49,322 nt of DNA from the IMG/VR virus record IMGVR_UViG_3300036820_000550, positions 1 to 49,322 of that record. The stretch is one strand, 5' to 3'. Below are positions 1 through 7,476 of this stretch, one piece after another; within the stretch, counting starts at the first letter, position 1; every line of letters begins with the position of its first letter. This DNA comes from a virus. The translations under genes and the position numbers were made by a program. Below the pieces are notes generated by a model. The model did no database searches, was not told where the DNA came from, and saw only the letters and a program-made list of their open reading frames with translations.

Positions 1-459
1 TGCGAAGTCAAAGCTTACAACCGCATAGCCTGGGCGATCCACGTCACAGTCACACACCGGATCAGCAGCGAGTCTCCGGAGTATAAGGTCATGGTCAACG
101 CGGCTTCAACTGAAGCTACTCAGCGACGCCAGGCTCTCGAGGCCGAGTCTAGCGGTAGCATACCTCCCGCTACTGCGATCAACGCCACGCCGTTGCCCAT
201 CGCAGTTGCTGCCACTAAAGGTCATGTCGATGATCCGGAGCTGGAGCCAGAGCCAGAGCCAGAGCCAGTGGGACTCATCGAGCAGGTAACTAGCCTGATC
301 CGGGAGCGAAATCAGCTTCTGGTCGATAACGCGGATCTCCGAGCCCGAGTAGCAGAGCTTGAAAGTGGTGGTGGCGATGATGGCAAGCTGGCCCAGGAAA
401 ACGAAAAGCTGAAGCACGAGATGAACCAGCTTCAGCAGCTCTTCAAGCAGCTAAGGTAA
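1..459 (+). CDS. Hypothetical coiled-coil protein, 5' partial
   Basis: The frame is open from the first base. The ATG at 91 has a weak CCGGAG upstream, but the 30 codons before it are open and read as ordinary protein, so I treat the gene as truncated by the window edge. An acidic Glu-Pro repeat lies near residues 80-90. The C-terminal half has leucine heptads (about residues 92-110 and 135-152), which indicate a coiled coil and self-association. No enzymatic motif is seen. It sits 4 nt before the BldC-like gene, probably in one operon. Function unknown. Confidence 0.75.
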   Translation, partial: CEVKAYNRIAWAIHVTVTHRISSESPEYKVMVNAASTEATQRRQALEAESSGSIPPATAINATPLPIAVAATKGHVDDPELEPEPEPEPVGLIEQVTSLIRERNQLLVDNADLRARVAELESGGGDDGKLAQENEKLKHEMNQLQQLFKQLR

Positions 460-463
460 CTCG

Positions 464-658
464 ATGACTCAGCCAGATGACTACGAGAAGCTGCTGACCC
501 CCGGCGAAGTGGCCCGGCTGTTCCGGGTCGACCCGAAGACCGTTACCCGGTGGGCCAAGGCCGGGAAACTAACATCGATCCGGACGCCGGGCGGTCACCG
601 GCGTTACCCTGAGAAAGACGTCAAAGCACTGCTGAAAAACAACGAGAAGCGACTGTGA
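464..658 (+). CDS. BldC-like MerR-family DNA-binding protein
   Basis: A 64-residue protein made almost entirely of a winged helix-turn-helix of the MerR/BldC type. The stretches FRVDPKTVTRWAKAGKLTSI and GGHRRY match, from memory, Streptomyces BldC nearly residue for residue. BldC is a small developmental regulator that binds DNA head-to-tail at direct repeats and restrains sporulation. The start ATG follows AAGG by 7 nt and lies 4 nt after the preceding stop, so the two genes are probably co-transcribed. A phage copy could bind host BldC sites or phage promoters. A phage excisionase is the main alternative, but identity to BldC is unusually high for that. Confidence 0.9.
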   Translation: MTQPDDYEKLLTPGEVARLFRVDPKTVTRWAKAGKLTSIRTPGGHRRYPEKDVKALLKNNEKRL

Positions 659-677
659 TCGTTTCCCTTCAAAAGTG

Positions 678-706
678 TTTACAAACGTGGCAAGTTGGTG
701 TATAAT
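678..706 (+). promoter_or_regulatory. Promoter TTTACA-N17-TATAAT
   Basis: The -35 TTTACA (678-683) and consensus -10 TATAAT (701-706) are separated by exactly 17 nt. This is the best match of a promoter family repeated through the window. The first gene downstream starts at 761. Confidence 0.88.
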
Positions 707-760
707 GGAGCTAGCAGCACGGGGAAGCGATGCTGAAGAGATAAGAAGGGAAGTGAAAGC

Positions 761-886
761 ATGACGCTCAAAATCAGCGAAGAGCAGCAGCAGAGGCACG
801 ACGAGCTAAGAGCTATCGACCCAGGTCACGATCAGATCAGCTGCGTGTGCTGCTGCACAGACTGCGGTGAGGGCTGGGATGGCTGA
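761..886 (+). CDS. Small Cys-rich protein (41 aa)
   Basis: First gene after the promoter at 678. AGAAGGGAAG lies about 10 nt before the ATG. The N-terminal half is charged and Gln-rich. The C-terminus has five cysteines in about eight residues (SCVCCCTDCGEG), a likely metal-binding knuckle. The stop overlaps the start of the next gene at 879, which suggests translational coupling. Too small for assignment to a family. Confidence 0.65.
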   Translation: MTLKISEEQQQRHDELRAIDPGHDQISCVCCCTDCGEGWDG

Positions 887-1199
887 CGTTGATGCTATCT
901 GGCATCCTGCTACGTGCGCTTTGGCAGAGGATCAGCCCTTTGGCTTCAAGCACGTGCACAGTGAAAGCTGTGGGGCCTCACCAGATCAGATCCGAAGCCA
1001 GTGGCAGGGCCGGAGCGTTCTCGGCAGCTGTGAAGCAGATGAGGTGCTGAGCCGGATCCCGCCGCCACTTCAGAAGCTGCTCTTCTTGAAGTGCCCCGAG
1101 TGCGGTCACCGGACTTGGAACTGCCACGGCGGCGAAAATGTCGGCTACGTGACTCATTACTTGAATCACCTGGTAAAGGACCTGGTGACGAGTGACTGA
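879..1199 (+). CDS. Zinc-ribbon-like hypothetical protein
   Basis: 106 residues from the ATG at 879, which overlaps the stop of the preceding Cys-rich gene; a GTG at 867 is an alternative start. A CPECGHRTWNCH segment near residues 72-83 plus C and H residues in the N-terminal half (HPATC, HVHSESC) suggest one or two zinc sites. Function unknown. It belongs to the small operon driven from 678. Confidence 0.7.
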   Translation: MADVDAIWHPATCALAEDQPFGFKHVHSESCGASPDQIRSQWQGRSVLGSCEADEVLSRIPPPLQKLLFLKCPECGHRTWNCHGGENVGYVTHYLNHLVKDLVTSD

Positions 1200-1256
1200 G
1201 TACCGTTACGGCCAGAGCAGCTGTAAGGAGGTGCTTCCCGAATGCGTGAAATGCTG

Positions 1257-1285
1257 TTTACAGACACTGTCTGAGGCAGTAAGAT
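1257..1285 (+). promoter_or_regulatory. Promoter TTTACA-N17-TAAGAT
   Basis: The -35 (1257-1262) and -10 (1280-1285) are 17 nt apart. The expected transcription start is near 1291, only about 15 nt before the pth2 ATG at 1306. The leader would be little more than the ribosome-binding site AGGAAGGGAAG. Confidence 0.75.
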
Positions 1286-1305
1286 AGAACAGGAAGGGAA
1301 GTAAT

Positions 1306-1728
1306 ATGGAAGAGAAGCAGAATGTCAAACAGGTCATCGTCATGCGAAAGGACCTAAAACTTCGCCGCGGTAAAGAATGCGCTCAAGCGGCTCATGCCAG
1401 CATCTCATGGCTAACGAAGAAGTGCACTCCGAAGGCTTACGCTGAGGGATACGGTGATGACTGGGGTGTGGGTTTCTCTGGGAGATTCACGCAGGCCGAG
1501 TGGCAGTGGGTCACAGGCAGTTCCCGCAAGATAACGCTGCAGGTCGATTCCGAGGAAGCGCTGATCCGGGTCTATGAAGAGGCTCAAGGCGCCGGTCTCG
1601 AAGTACACCTCATCACCGATGCCGGCCTGACCGAGTTCCACGGTGTGCCCACTAAGACGTGCCTGGCGATCGGGCCTGACTTCGACGAGCTTATCGACCC
1701 GGTTACCGAAACGCTCAAGCTCTACTGA
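1306..1728 (+). CDS. pth2: Peptidyl-tRNA hydrolase, Pth2 family
   Basis: 140 residues, close to the usual Pth2 length of about 115-180. Family features in order: a first beta strand KQVIVMRKDLKLRRGKECAQ with the conserved Lys/Arg-Gly-Lys and Gln, then AAHAS (about residues 26-30), then the C-terminal block ITDAGLTEFHGVPTKTCLAIGP with the conserved TDAG and threonines. Pth2 releases tRNA from peptidyl-tRNAs that drop off ribosomes. It is the archaeal/eukaryotic type and uncommon in bacteria and phages. Here it fits the large phage tRNA array, since it would recycle phage tRNAs during infection. It has its own promoter and a strong ribosome-binding site. Confidence 0.92.
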   Translation: MEEKQNVKQVIVMRKDLKLRRGKECAQAAHASISWLTKKCTPKAYAEGYGDDWGVGFSGRFTQAEWQWVTGSSRKITLQVDSEEALIRVYEEAQGAGLEVHLITDAGLTEFHGVPTKTCLAIGPDFDELIDPVTETLKLY

Positions 1729-1741
1729 AGGCGGCGGAACC

Positions 1742-2053
1742 GTGCAGTTCAACATCATCAGCGGCATTCCCATGAATACGGTTGAAAACCGCGAGCTGGT
1801 CCGTCAGCTGCTCAATACGGACCCCGATAAGCTGCCATGGCCGCAGCCGTATCTAGACTCGGCACGTGACGTCTGCCAAAACTGCGGCCTGGCTATCTGG
1901 ATCGGCCCCGAAGTGCACAGGATGATGCTGAACTTCATCGCGCGGGCGGTAGAATTCCGGATCCTCTGCCTGATCTGCTGTGCGATGCTGGCTCGAGACG
2001 AGAGCAGTCTAATAAAGATGACCATTCTCACCGACAAGAAGGAAGGCGAGTAG
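1742..2053 (+). CDS. Hypothetical protein with CxxC motifs
   Basis: About 103 residues from GTG 1742, preceded by AAGGCGG; an ATG at 1772 is possible. The track's earlier start overlaps pth2 and gives low-complexity sequence, so I reject it. CQNC (near residue 40) and CLICC (near residue 76) may form a zinc site. It lies 13 nt after pth2 and is probably co-transcribed. No family recognised. Confidence 0.65.
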   Translation: MQFNIISGIPMNTVENRELVRQLLNTDPDKLPWPQPYLDSARDVCQNCGLAIWIGPEVHRMMLNFIARAVEFRILCLICCAMLARDESSLIKMTILTDKKEGE

Positions 2054-2055
2054 AG

Positions 2056-2376
2056 TTGCTGAACAAAAACCTGGTCAGCCGGCTCGAGAACTGGAAATTC
2101 GACTCGGCAGAGACGGCTGCCGACGACGACTCGGTCCAGCTGGACGATGACCAGCAGTCGGTGATCAGTTCTCTGTCGACGGTATTCGGTAATGTCGGCC
2201 ACTTCCACGGCGACCTAGCCGAGATAATCCGAGCCGCGGTGAACTACGTCATCGGCGTTCAGCACGGCGAAAGCTACGAAGAGAAGATCGCGTTCTTGCT
2301 GACGACAGACCGCAGCCAGAGTGAGGACGACTACGGAGAAGCCAGGCTGGATCAGATGTCAAGGGATCTGCAATGA
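2056..2376 (+). CDS. Hypothetical acidic protein
   Basis: 106 residues starting at TTG 2056 behind GGAAGGCGAG. It is acidic with an Asp-rich patch (about residues 20-32) and a helical middle part. The end overlaps the next gene by 4 nt (ATGA at 2373). No recognised domain. It belongs to the run of small genes downstream of pth2. Confidence 0.65.
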   Translation: MLNKNLVSRLENWKFDSAETAADDDSVQLDDDQQSVISSLSTVFGNVGHFHGDLAEIIRAAVNYVIGVQHGESYEEKIAFLLTTDRSQSEDDYGEARLDQMSRDLQ

Positions 2377-2933
2377 CGCCACCGATCATCCCTCGCGAAG
2401 TAGTATCAGCGGAAGCTCGCCGTATCGCGGAAGACTACAACGACTGGGATACCGACCATGCGCTGATGAGCTACAGCTGGGACGGAAGCGAACTGAGTGT
2501 AGGACTGCTAGCCGTCATTGACTTGGCGATCGAGCCGAACGACTACCCGAAGATCCTGGCGAGCACGGTTCAAGCGTACCTCGGCGAGTGTCCCGACGAC
2601 TCACCGGCTGCGTACCTGCTCCAGTTCGAGGGGTTCGGCGCCTTCAAGCCAGCCGATGACGCATCGGAAGAGGAAAAGCGAGCGTTCGCGGAGGCGTGGG
2701 AAAATCGCACCCTTCATGAGCTCCCTAACTCCATCGAGTACCTCATCATCCTGGTAGCCGACGTCTACGGCCGAGTATGGACTCTCCAGAAGAACCGCGC
2801 TACCGGGGAGATTACCGAGAAGTTCCACCATCCCACCAGCATCGTCCACGGCATCCAGGCTAAGGGACTGCGCTCCATCGCGCTAGCCACGGGGATGGTC
2901 CGCTACGGGCTTATTCCGGGGAGCAGTAACTAA
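2373..2933 (+). CDS. Hypothetical protein
   Basis: 186 residues, ATGA overlap with the preceding gene. Soluble, mixed alpha/beta composition, rich in Asp, Glu and Trp. There is no signal peptide, membrane segment or catalytic motif that I can name. Codon use and tight spacing argue that it is a real gene. Confidence 0.7.
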   Translation: MTPPIIPREVVSAEARRIAEDYNDWDTDHALMSYSWDGSELSVGLLAVIDLAIEPNDYPKILASTVQAYLGECPDDSPAAYLLQFEGFGAFKPADDASEEEKRAFAEAWENRTLHELPNSIEYLIILVADVYGRVWTLQKNRATGEITEKFHHPTSIVHGIQAKGLRSIALATGMVRYGLIPGSSN

Positions 2934-2934
2934 C

Positions 2935-3273
2935 GTGATGACCTGGCTTCCTGGAGATACGAAGATTGCTCACCATTGCCACCAGTGCGTTATCTGCCTG
3001 AGGGCGGTAGACAAGGGAGACCAGGTTACCGCGGCGGCAAACGACCTGCTCGCTGCCGGTCACATGGTATGGTGTCACCCACTCTGTGCGCAGTGGCATA
3101 TTCTTATTAACCAAAGCTCCCCGCTGATGTCGGTAGGGTGGGAGCGGCTAGCGCGATCCCAGTTCTGTGGTAGCTGCAGGAAGCTAACAGAGCCAGGCGG
3201 TAAGACCTACCGAGTCGTTGAACCGGCGATGACGTGCTACCGTCGCGACTGTGAAAGCTGTGTGAACCAGTGA
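2935..3273 (+). CDS. Zinc-binding hypothetical protein
   Basis: 112 residues from GTG 2935 (ATG 2938 is equally good), one base after the previous stop. The pattern CHQCVIC, then CHPLC, then CGSC and CYRRDCESC gives four Cys/His clusters, which suggests a LIM- or treble-clef-like two-zinc fold. The family and partner are not recognisable. Probably an intracellular DNA-, RNA- or protein-binding factor. Confidence 0.7.
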   Translation: MMTWLPGDTKIAHHCHQCVICLRAVDKGDQVTAAANDLLAAGHMVWCHPLCAQWHILINQSSPLMSVGWERLARSQFCGSCRKLTEPGGKTYRVVEPAMTCYRRDCESCVNQ

Positions 3274-3297
3274 AGCTAAAAAAGGGGGACAAAGAAC

Positions 3298-3879
3298 GTG
3301 AAAAAGCATCTTGCCGTCATAGCAGCCGCGGTCACGGTAGCTATATCGTCGGCCGGCAGCGGTATCGCTAATGCGGGACCGGGGCCGAACATAAGCGGAT
3401 CCGGGGAGATGTCGGTGAAGACCGGCCGAGAGCAGCTCTGCCTGACCGCGCTGGGAAGCGATGTAGTAGTAGCGAAGCCATGTCTTACCAGCTTGGAGGA
3501 AAGGAACCGGAACGGCCAGACCTGGGAGATATCTCGGTATAGCGGCTTCGTGCAGATCGCTGTAGTCGACAGATCGGGTGAGTGCCTGGGAGACCGGTCC
3601 GATCAAGGCGACGCCAGGCTGGTAAACTGTGCTCAGTACAACGAGGACGGGTATCGTCTCCGCTACGTGGCGATGGGAACCAGCGCATGTCCAGGAATCG
3701 ACACCAAGACGTCGGGGTGCGCGGAGATCACGCTGAAGAACGGATATAAGCTCACCGCCTGGGTTGCTTCCATGGGACACGCCGAGTCGTACTCCGTAGT
3801 ACGGTGGGAGGATGATCCGGCCGGAATGCAGGTCCGGTTCAACTGGGCAGTACCCAGACTCACCCAAGACCACGGATGA
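3298..3879 (+). CDS. Secreted protein, ricin-type beta-trefoil-like
   Basis: 193 residues from GTG 3298 after AAAGGGGGAC. Residues 1-27 form a classic signal peptide (KK, a hydrophobic Ala/Val core, cleavage near ANAG). The mature part has six or more cysteines and repeats of the form CL...C...QxW (GQTWEI), as in ricin-B-type carbohydrate-binding trefoils. I infer export to the host envelope or medium. An exported phage lectin could mask receptors or alter the host surface. The end overlaps the next gene by 4 nt. Confidence 0.75.
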   Translation: MKKHLAVIAAAVTVAISSAGSGIANAGPGPNISGSGEMSVKTGREQLCLTALGSDVVVAKPCLTSLEERNRNGQTWEISRYSGFVQIAVVDRSGECLGDRSDQGDARLVNCAQYNEDGYRLRYVAMGTSACPGIDTKTSGCAEITLKNGYKLTAWVASMGHAESYSVVRWEDDPAGMQVRFNWAVPRLTQDHG

Positions 3880-4340
3880 GCTGCACCGAAGAGTCCGGTA
3901 CCTGCTATATCTGCCAAAGCGCTTGCAAGTACCGGGCGGGCTGGTTCAAACCGGGAGAAGCCGAGAAAGCCGCGGAGCTTCTCGGCTTGAACCTTGCCGA
4001 GTTCTTTTCGAAATATCTGGCTGTAGACTGGTGGGCCGGCACTAGCCCTACATTTGTACTAGCTCCAGCCACTGCCGGTCAGAGCACCGGCACCGAATAC
4101 CCGATCAATCCGGTAGGCCGCTGCATCTTCCTTCAGTTTGACGGCACTTGCCGGATCCACGCCGCCAAGCCGTTCGAGTGCCGTAAGTACTGGTGCGAAG
4201 CCGATGAGAACGAGAACTTCCACCGGCAGGCCGCCGAAGCGTGGGAGGATCATCAGGACCAGATCGCTGAGCTGCTGGGACGAGAGCCGAGAACCAGAAA
4301 ATATGAAGGCGGAGCTGAGCCAGTAGTCTACGACGTATGA
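3876..4340 (+). CDS. YkgJ-family cysteine-cluster protein
   Basis: 154 residues, ATGA overlap with the secreted-protein gene. The N-terminal CYICQSACKYR and the later CIFLQFDGTCRIHAAKPFECRKYWC match the YkgJ (UPF0153) cysteine cluster, in which conserved cysteines bind a metal ion, probably zinc or iron. The biochemical role of the family is unknown. Position and overlap suggest co-expression with its neighbours. Confidence 0.8.
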   Translation: MSCTEESGTCYICQSACKYRAGWFKPGEAEKAAELLGLNLAEFFSKYLAVDWWAGTSPTFVLAPATAGQSTGTEYPINPVGRCIFLQFDGTCRIHAAKPFECRKYWCEADENENFHRQAAEAWEDHQDQIAELLGREPRTRKYEGGAEPVVYDV

Positions 4341-4561
4341 CGCAGAAGTTCCGAGTCTGGTACGACCAGAGAACCGGGTCATGGCGATGGGAGTGCACGT
4401 TCTGCTGGCCGCCAGCACGAGGCGCTCGATTCGGTCCAGGTGCGTGGGAGAAGATCATCAGGATCAGCTTGAAGCATCACCTGAGAGTCCGCGATCAGCA
4501 TCATCGCTGGATCGCAAAGAACCGTGCTAGGTGTTTACATTCTCACCAAGCTGTGATATGA
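4337..4561 (+). CDS. Small basic hypothetical protein
   Basis: 74 residues, ATGA overlap with the YkgJ-like gene. Trp- and Arg-rich (WRWECTFCWPP near residues 17-27), strongly basic, possibly nucleic-acid binding. Its last codons run through the promoter at 4534-4562, so a promoter is embedded in its 3' end. No family recognised. Confidence 0.6.
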   Translation: MTQKFRVWYDQRTGSWRWECTFCWPPARGARFGPGAWEKIIRISLKHHLRVRDQHHRWIAKNRARCLHSHQAVI

Positions 4562-4562
4562 T
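4534..4562 (+). promoter_or_regulatory. Promoter TTTACA-N17-TATGAT
   Basis: The -35 (4534-4539) and -10 TATGAT (4557-4562) are 17 nt apart, with TGA directly before the -10. It drives the gene at 4608. Confidence 0.85.
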
Positions 4563-4607
4563 GGTACCATCAGCAAGAAACCGGGAAGAGAAGGAAGCAA
4601 CACCAAG

Positions 4608-5042
4608 ATGATGGTTACCATATACCACAACATCAGTCGAGATGCCAGTTTCGGGATAAACGAGGTCTTCGTAGACAGCGGCAAGCGCCAGGCAGTCATC
4701 ACCGACGAGCGCCACGTGCTGGTCAAAGTGTTCGAGTACAACGAGCCGGAGCCGGTAGGCGGCGACATCCTGAACGATGCGTTCAGCTGGTTTAACGAGA
4801 ACGGCAAAGGCGATGCGGTAGGGCGAGCTTACCGCGCACTCCGCCTCCGGTCACTGTCCGTCGGCGACGTGATCGCGATCGAAGACGGCGATGCGTTCTC
4901 GGTGGAACGCTTCGGCTTCCAGGTCAGACTCCCGGACGAGCTTCGGATCGAGACCGATCTCGCCGTAGCCGATACACTGATCCGCGAGCGATACGGTTTT
5001 GAAGTCGGCGAGCAGCTTACACACACGGTACCGCTCGTCTAG
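4608..5042 (+). CDS. Hypothetical protein
   Basis: 144 residues from ATG 4608 or 4611, behind AGAAGGAAG. It has its own promoter (4534) and terminator (5051), so it is a single-gene unit. The middle region (LSVGDVIAIEDGDAFSVERFGF) is a beta-strand pattern often seen in small phage proteins. No named family. Single-gene regulation suggests an independently timed, probably early, product. Confidence 0.75.
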   Translation: MMVTIYHNISRDASFGINEVFVDSGKRQAVITDERHVLVKVFEYNEPEPVGGDILNDAFSWFNENGKGDAVGRAYRALRLRSLSVGDVIAIEDGDAFSVERFGFQVRLPDELRIETDLAVADTLIRERYGFEVGEQLTHTVPLV

Positions 5043-5050
5043 CTAGCCGG

Positions 5051-5082
5051 AAAAGCTCAGCACTCCAAAGTGCTGGGCTTTT
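5051..5082 (+). terminator. Intrinsic terminator
   Basis: A 14-bp stem (5051-5064 with 5069-5082, one G-T pair), loop CCAA, followed by a T run. It lies between the gene at 4608 and polA. Confidence 0.9.
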
Positions 5083-5131
5083 TTCGTTGCCTCACCATCG
5101 CGAGATCCACCTCCGGTAGTAAGATTACTAG

Positions 5132-6898
5132 GTGGACTCCCCCCTGAGCAAGGTGAAACTGGGGCTTGTCGAGAGCATTTCCGATCTTGAAGAAATGAAG
5201 CGATGGGCTGGCGAGCGCCGAGAAACGCCGTTGGGCGTGGACTGCGAATCCGAAGGCCTGGATATTGGCAGGCATAAAATCCGTCTCCTCCAGCTTGGGG
5301 ATATGCATACCGGCTGGGCCGTACCATTCGACCTCTGGGGCGGCGGCGCACTGGAAATACTACGATCATATGAAGGCGAATTCGTAGGTCATAACATCCC
5401 ATTCGACAACCGGTTTATCAAGAAGTGTGGCGGCTTCGAGCTACCGTGGCATAAGATCCACGACACTCTTATCCTCGGTGCTCTAGATGATCCGAGCCGG
5501 GCTCGAGGCCTGAAGCCGCTATCCGACCGCCTCATCGATCCGTATGCTAGCTCGGGAGAACAGACGCTCCACGACGGCATGCGCGAAAACGGCTGGGACT
5601 GGGGAACCGTACCGGTAGATTACACGCCGTACTGGGCGTACGGCGCGCTGGACGCGGTGCTGACCTGCCATCTCTGGAAGCAGCTCCACCCGCGGGTGAT
5701 GGCCCAGTGCCCAGATGCATACGACCTGGAGCGGGGAACCGCCCGCGTAGTCTCGCGGATGATGGAAACCGGCCTGCTTACCGACCAAGCTTACGTGGCC
5801 ACGGCCATCGCGGAACTGACGCAGAAGAGCGAAGAAATCCGAGTCTGGCTCAATCTAGCATATGGCATCACCACGCCGAATTCCAGTCCCCAGGTAGCGA
5901 GAGCCTTCACCGCTCTCGGATATGAGATCGACTCATTTACCACTACCGGTCAGCCCCGGATCGATAAGGAGACACTAGAGTTCATCGGAAAGAGTACAGA
6001 CGGACCTATCCGTGAGCTAGCGCGATCCGTCTATGCGGTCCGCCATACTGAGCGGATGATCACCAATTACCTGTCCAACTTCCAGGAAATGGCCGATCCA
6101 GACGGAGTAATCCGATGCCAGATCTGGACTCTGACCGCGAAAACCGGGCGCATGTCGGTAACCGAACCGGCTCTCCAGACGCTGCATCGAGACGACAAAG
6201 TAATTCGCGGTTCGTTCATTCCCAGGCCCGGATACGTATTCGTGAGCTGTGACTTTTCCCAGGTGGAAATGCGCATCTGCGCCTCACTGAGCGGCGATGA
6301 AGGCCTTATCAAGGCGTTCAAGGATGCGGATAATGGCGGGCCGGACTTCTATTCGGGGGTAGCTTCCGAGCTATTCGGAGAACTGGTATCAAGAGACGAC
6401 AAGCGTCGCCAGGACGTTAAAACGATGAGCCTGGCTAAGATCTACGGAGCCGGCGTGGCGACCATGGCGCGGAGCGTTGGGATGCCATACGATAAAGTAA
6501 AAGTCATCCACGATAACTTCAACAGCCGTTATCCCGGCCTGGAGCGGCTGGCCAGGAAAACAGCATCGGAAGCGTGGGAGCAGAAGCGCAACGGAAACCA
6601 GAGTGCGGTATTGCTCGCATCAGGACGCCGGCTGCCGGTCGATAAGGAGCATGCCAGTGTCAACTACCTCTGCCAGGGAACCGCGGCCGAGGTAATCAAA
6701 CGCGCCGGTCTGAACGTGGAAGCCGCCGGCCTCGGCAGCACGATGAGGTTGTTCATCCACGACGAGCTCCTCTGCGAAGTTCCAGCCGATCAAGCCGAAG
6801 AATACCGGAAAGCGATCGAGGAGACGATGACGGACCATTCCTTTGCCGTGCCATTGACATGCTCCGCGAAAATCCTCGAGAACCGGTGGGCTAAATGA
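5132..6898 (+). CDS. polA: DNA polymerase I (family A) with 3'-5' exonuclease
   Basis: 588 residues, GTG start. The exonuclease motifs are present: D37/E39 in GVDCESEG, GHNIPFDNRF and a C-terminal YGALDAV. The polymerase palm is intact: motif A CDFSQVEMR (D374), motif B RRQDVKTMSLAKIYGAG (K430) and motif C HDE (543-545). There is no 5' nuclease domain, as is usual in phage enzymes. The site equivalent to E. coli F762 is Leu434. Genomic DNA synthesis is the expected role. It is the first gene of an operon whose members overlap by 4 nt or more. Confidence 0.97.
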   Translation: MDSPLSKVKLGLVESISDLEEMKRWAGERRETPLGVDCESEGLDIGRHKIRLLQLGDMHTGWAVPFDLWGGGALEILRSYEGEFVGHNIPFDNRFIKKCGGFELPWHKIHDTLILGALDDPSRARGLKPLSDRLIDPYASSGEQTLHDGMRENGWDWGTVPVDYTPYWAYGALDAVLTCHLWKQLHPRVMAQCPDAYDLERGTARVVSRMMETGLLTDQAYVATAIAELTQKSEEIRVWLNLAYGITTPNSSPQVARAFTALGYEIDSFTTTGQPRIDKETLEFIGKSTDGPIRELARSVYAVRHTERMITNYLSNFQEMADPDGVIRCQIWTLTAKTGRMSVTEPALQTLHRDDKVIRGSFIPRPGYVFVSCDFSQVEMRICASLSGDEGLIKAFKDADNGGPDFYSGVASELFGELVSRDDKRRQDVKTMSLAKIYGAGVATMARSVGMPYDKVKVIHDNFNSRYPGLERLARKTASEAWEQKRNGNQSAVLLASGRRLPVDKEHASVNYLCQGTAAEVIKRAGLNVEAAGLGSTMRLFIHDELLCEVPADQAEEYRKAIEETMTDHSFAVPLTCSAKILENRWAK

Positions 6899-7476
6899 CG
6901 CGGATCACGGTCTGGCTCGATCCCGGCAAAACGACCGGAATGGCAAGCTGGGATAGCCGGAATGACGCTTTTACCAGCTTGGAGGCTAGTGATCTAGAGA
7001 GCGTCGGCGGGTGGATCGAGATGCTTCTGGCGGTAAATAGCGACGAGCCAGATCTCCATATCGAGATTGGCTGGGAGAGATACGTCATTACTCCAGCTGG
7101 TATCCGTGGCGGTACGCCATACTGGTCACTAGAAGTAATCGGGGTAGCTCGCTACTTCGCCTTGAAGCACAACCTCACCATTCTGAATCCCCAGATGTCC
7201 AGTATGATGGCCATCGCTACCGACGAACGACTTAAGCTGATAAACTGGTATAAACCTGGTAAAAGACATGCCAATGATGCGGCCAGGCATCTGTTCCATC
7301 ATATGATTACGACAAACCGGATGCCGGTGGGACTGTACCAGAAGATATTTTCTTCACCGCGGAATGACGACGAAGCGCGACTCGCCGCCGAACTGGAAGC
7401 CTGGGGAGGCGAGCTGCCACCGCCGGGCTATACGTATTCGGACTGGGTAGCAGAAGGACTGAGGGAAGAGATGTGA
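6895..7476 (+). CDS. RuvC-like / RNase H-fold nuclease
   Basis: 193 residues, ATGA overlap with polA. LDPGKTTGMA at residues 8-17 carries the first acidic residue plus the glycine turn of RuvC-type resolvases. EIGWERY (about 58-64) gives a Glu. HANDAARHLFHH (about 123-134) gives the C-terminal Asp. These fit the D-E-D arrangement of RNase H-fold Holliday-junction resolvases. The likely role is to resolve recombination intermediates or branches before packaging. Assigned by motif only. Confidence 0.7.
   Translation: MTRITVWLDPGKTTGMASWDSRNDAFTSLEASDLESVGGWIEMLLAVNSDEPDLHIEIGWERYVITPAGIRGGTPYWSLEVIGVARYFALKHNLTILNPQMSSMMAIATDERLKLINWYKPGKRHANDAARHLFHHMITTNRMPVGLYQKIFSSPRNDDEARLAAELEAWGGELPPPGYTYSDWVAEGLREEM

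Noticed and set aside
3184-3873. 229-aa minus-strand ORF opposite the secreted protein gene
   Set aside because: The plus strand has a signal peptide, start site and operon overlap; the minus frame has none.
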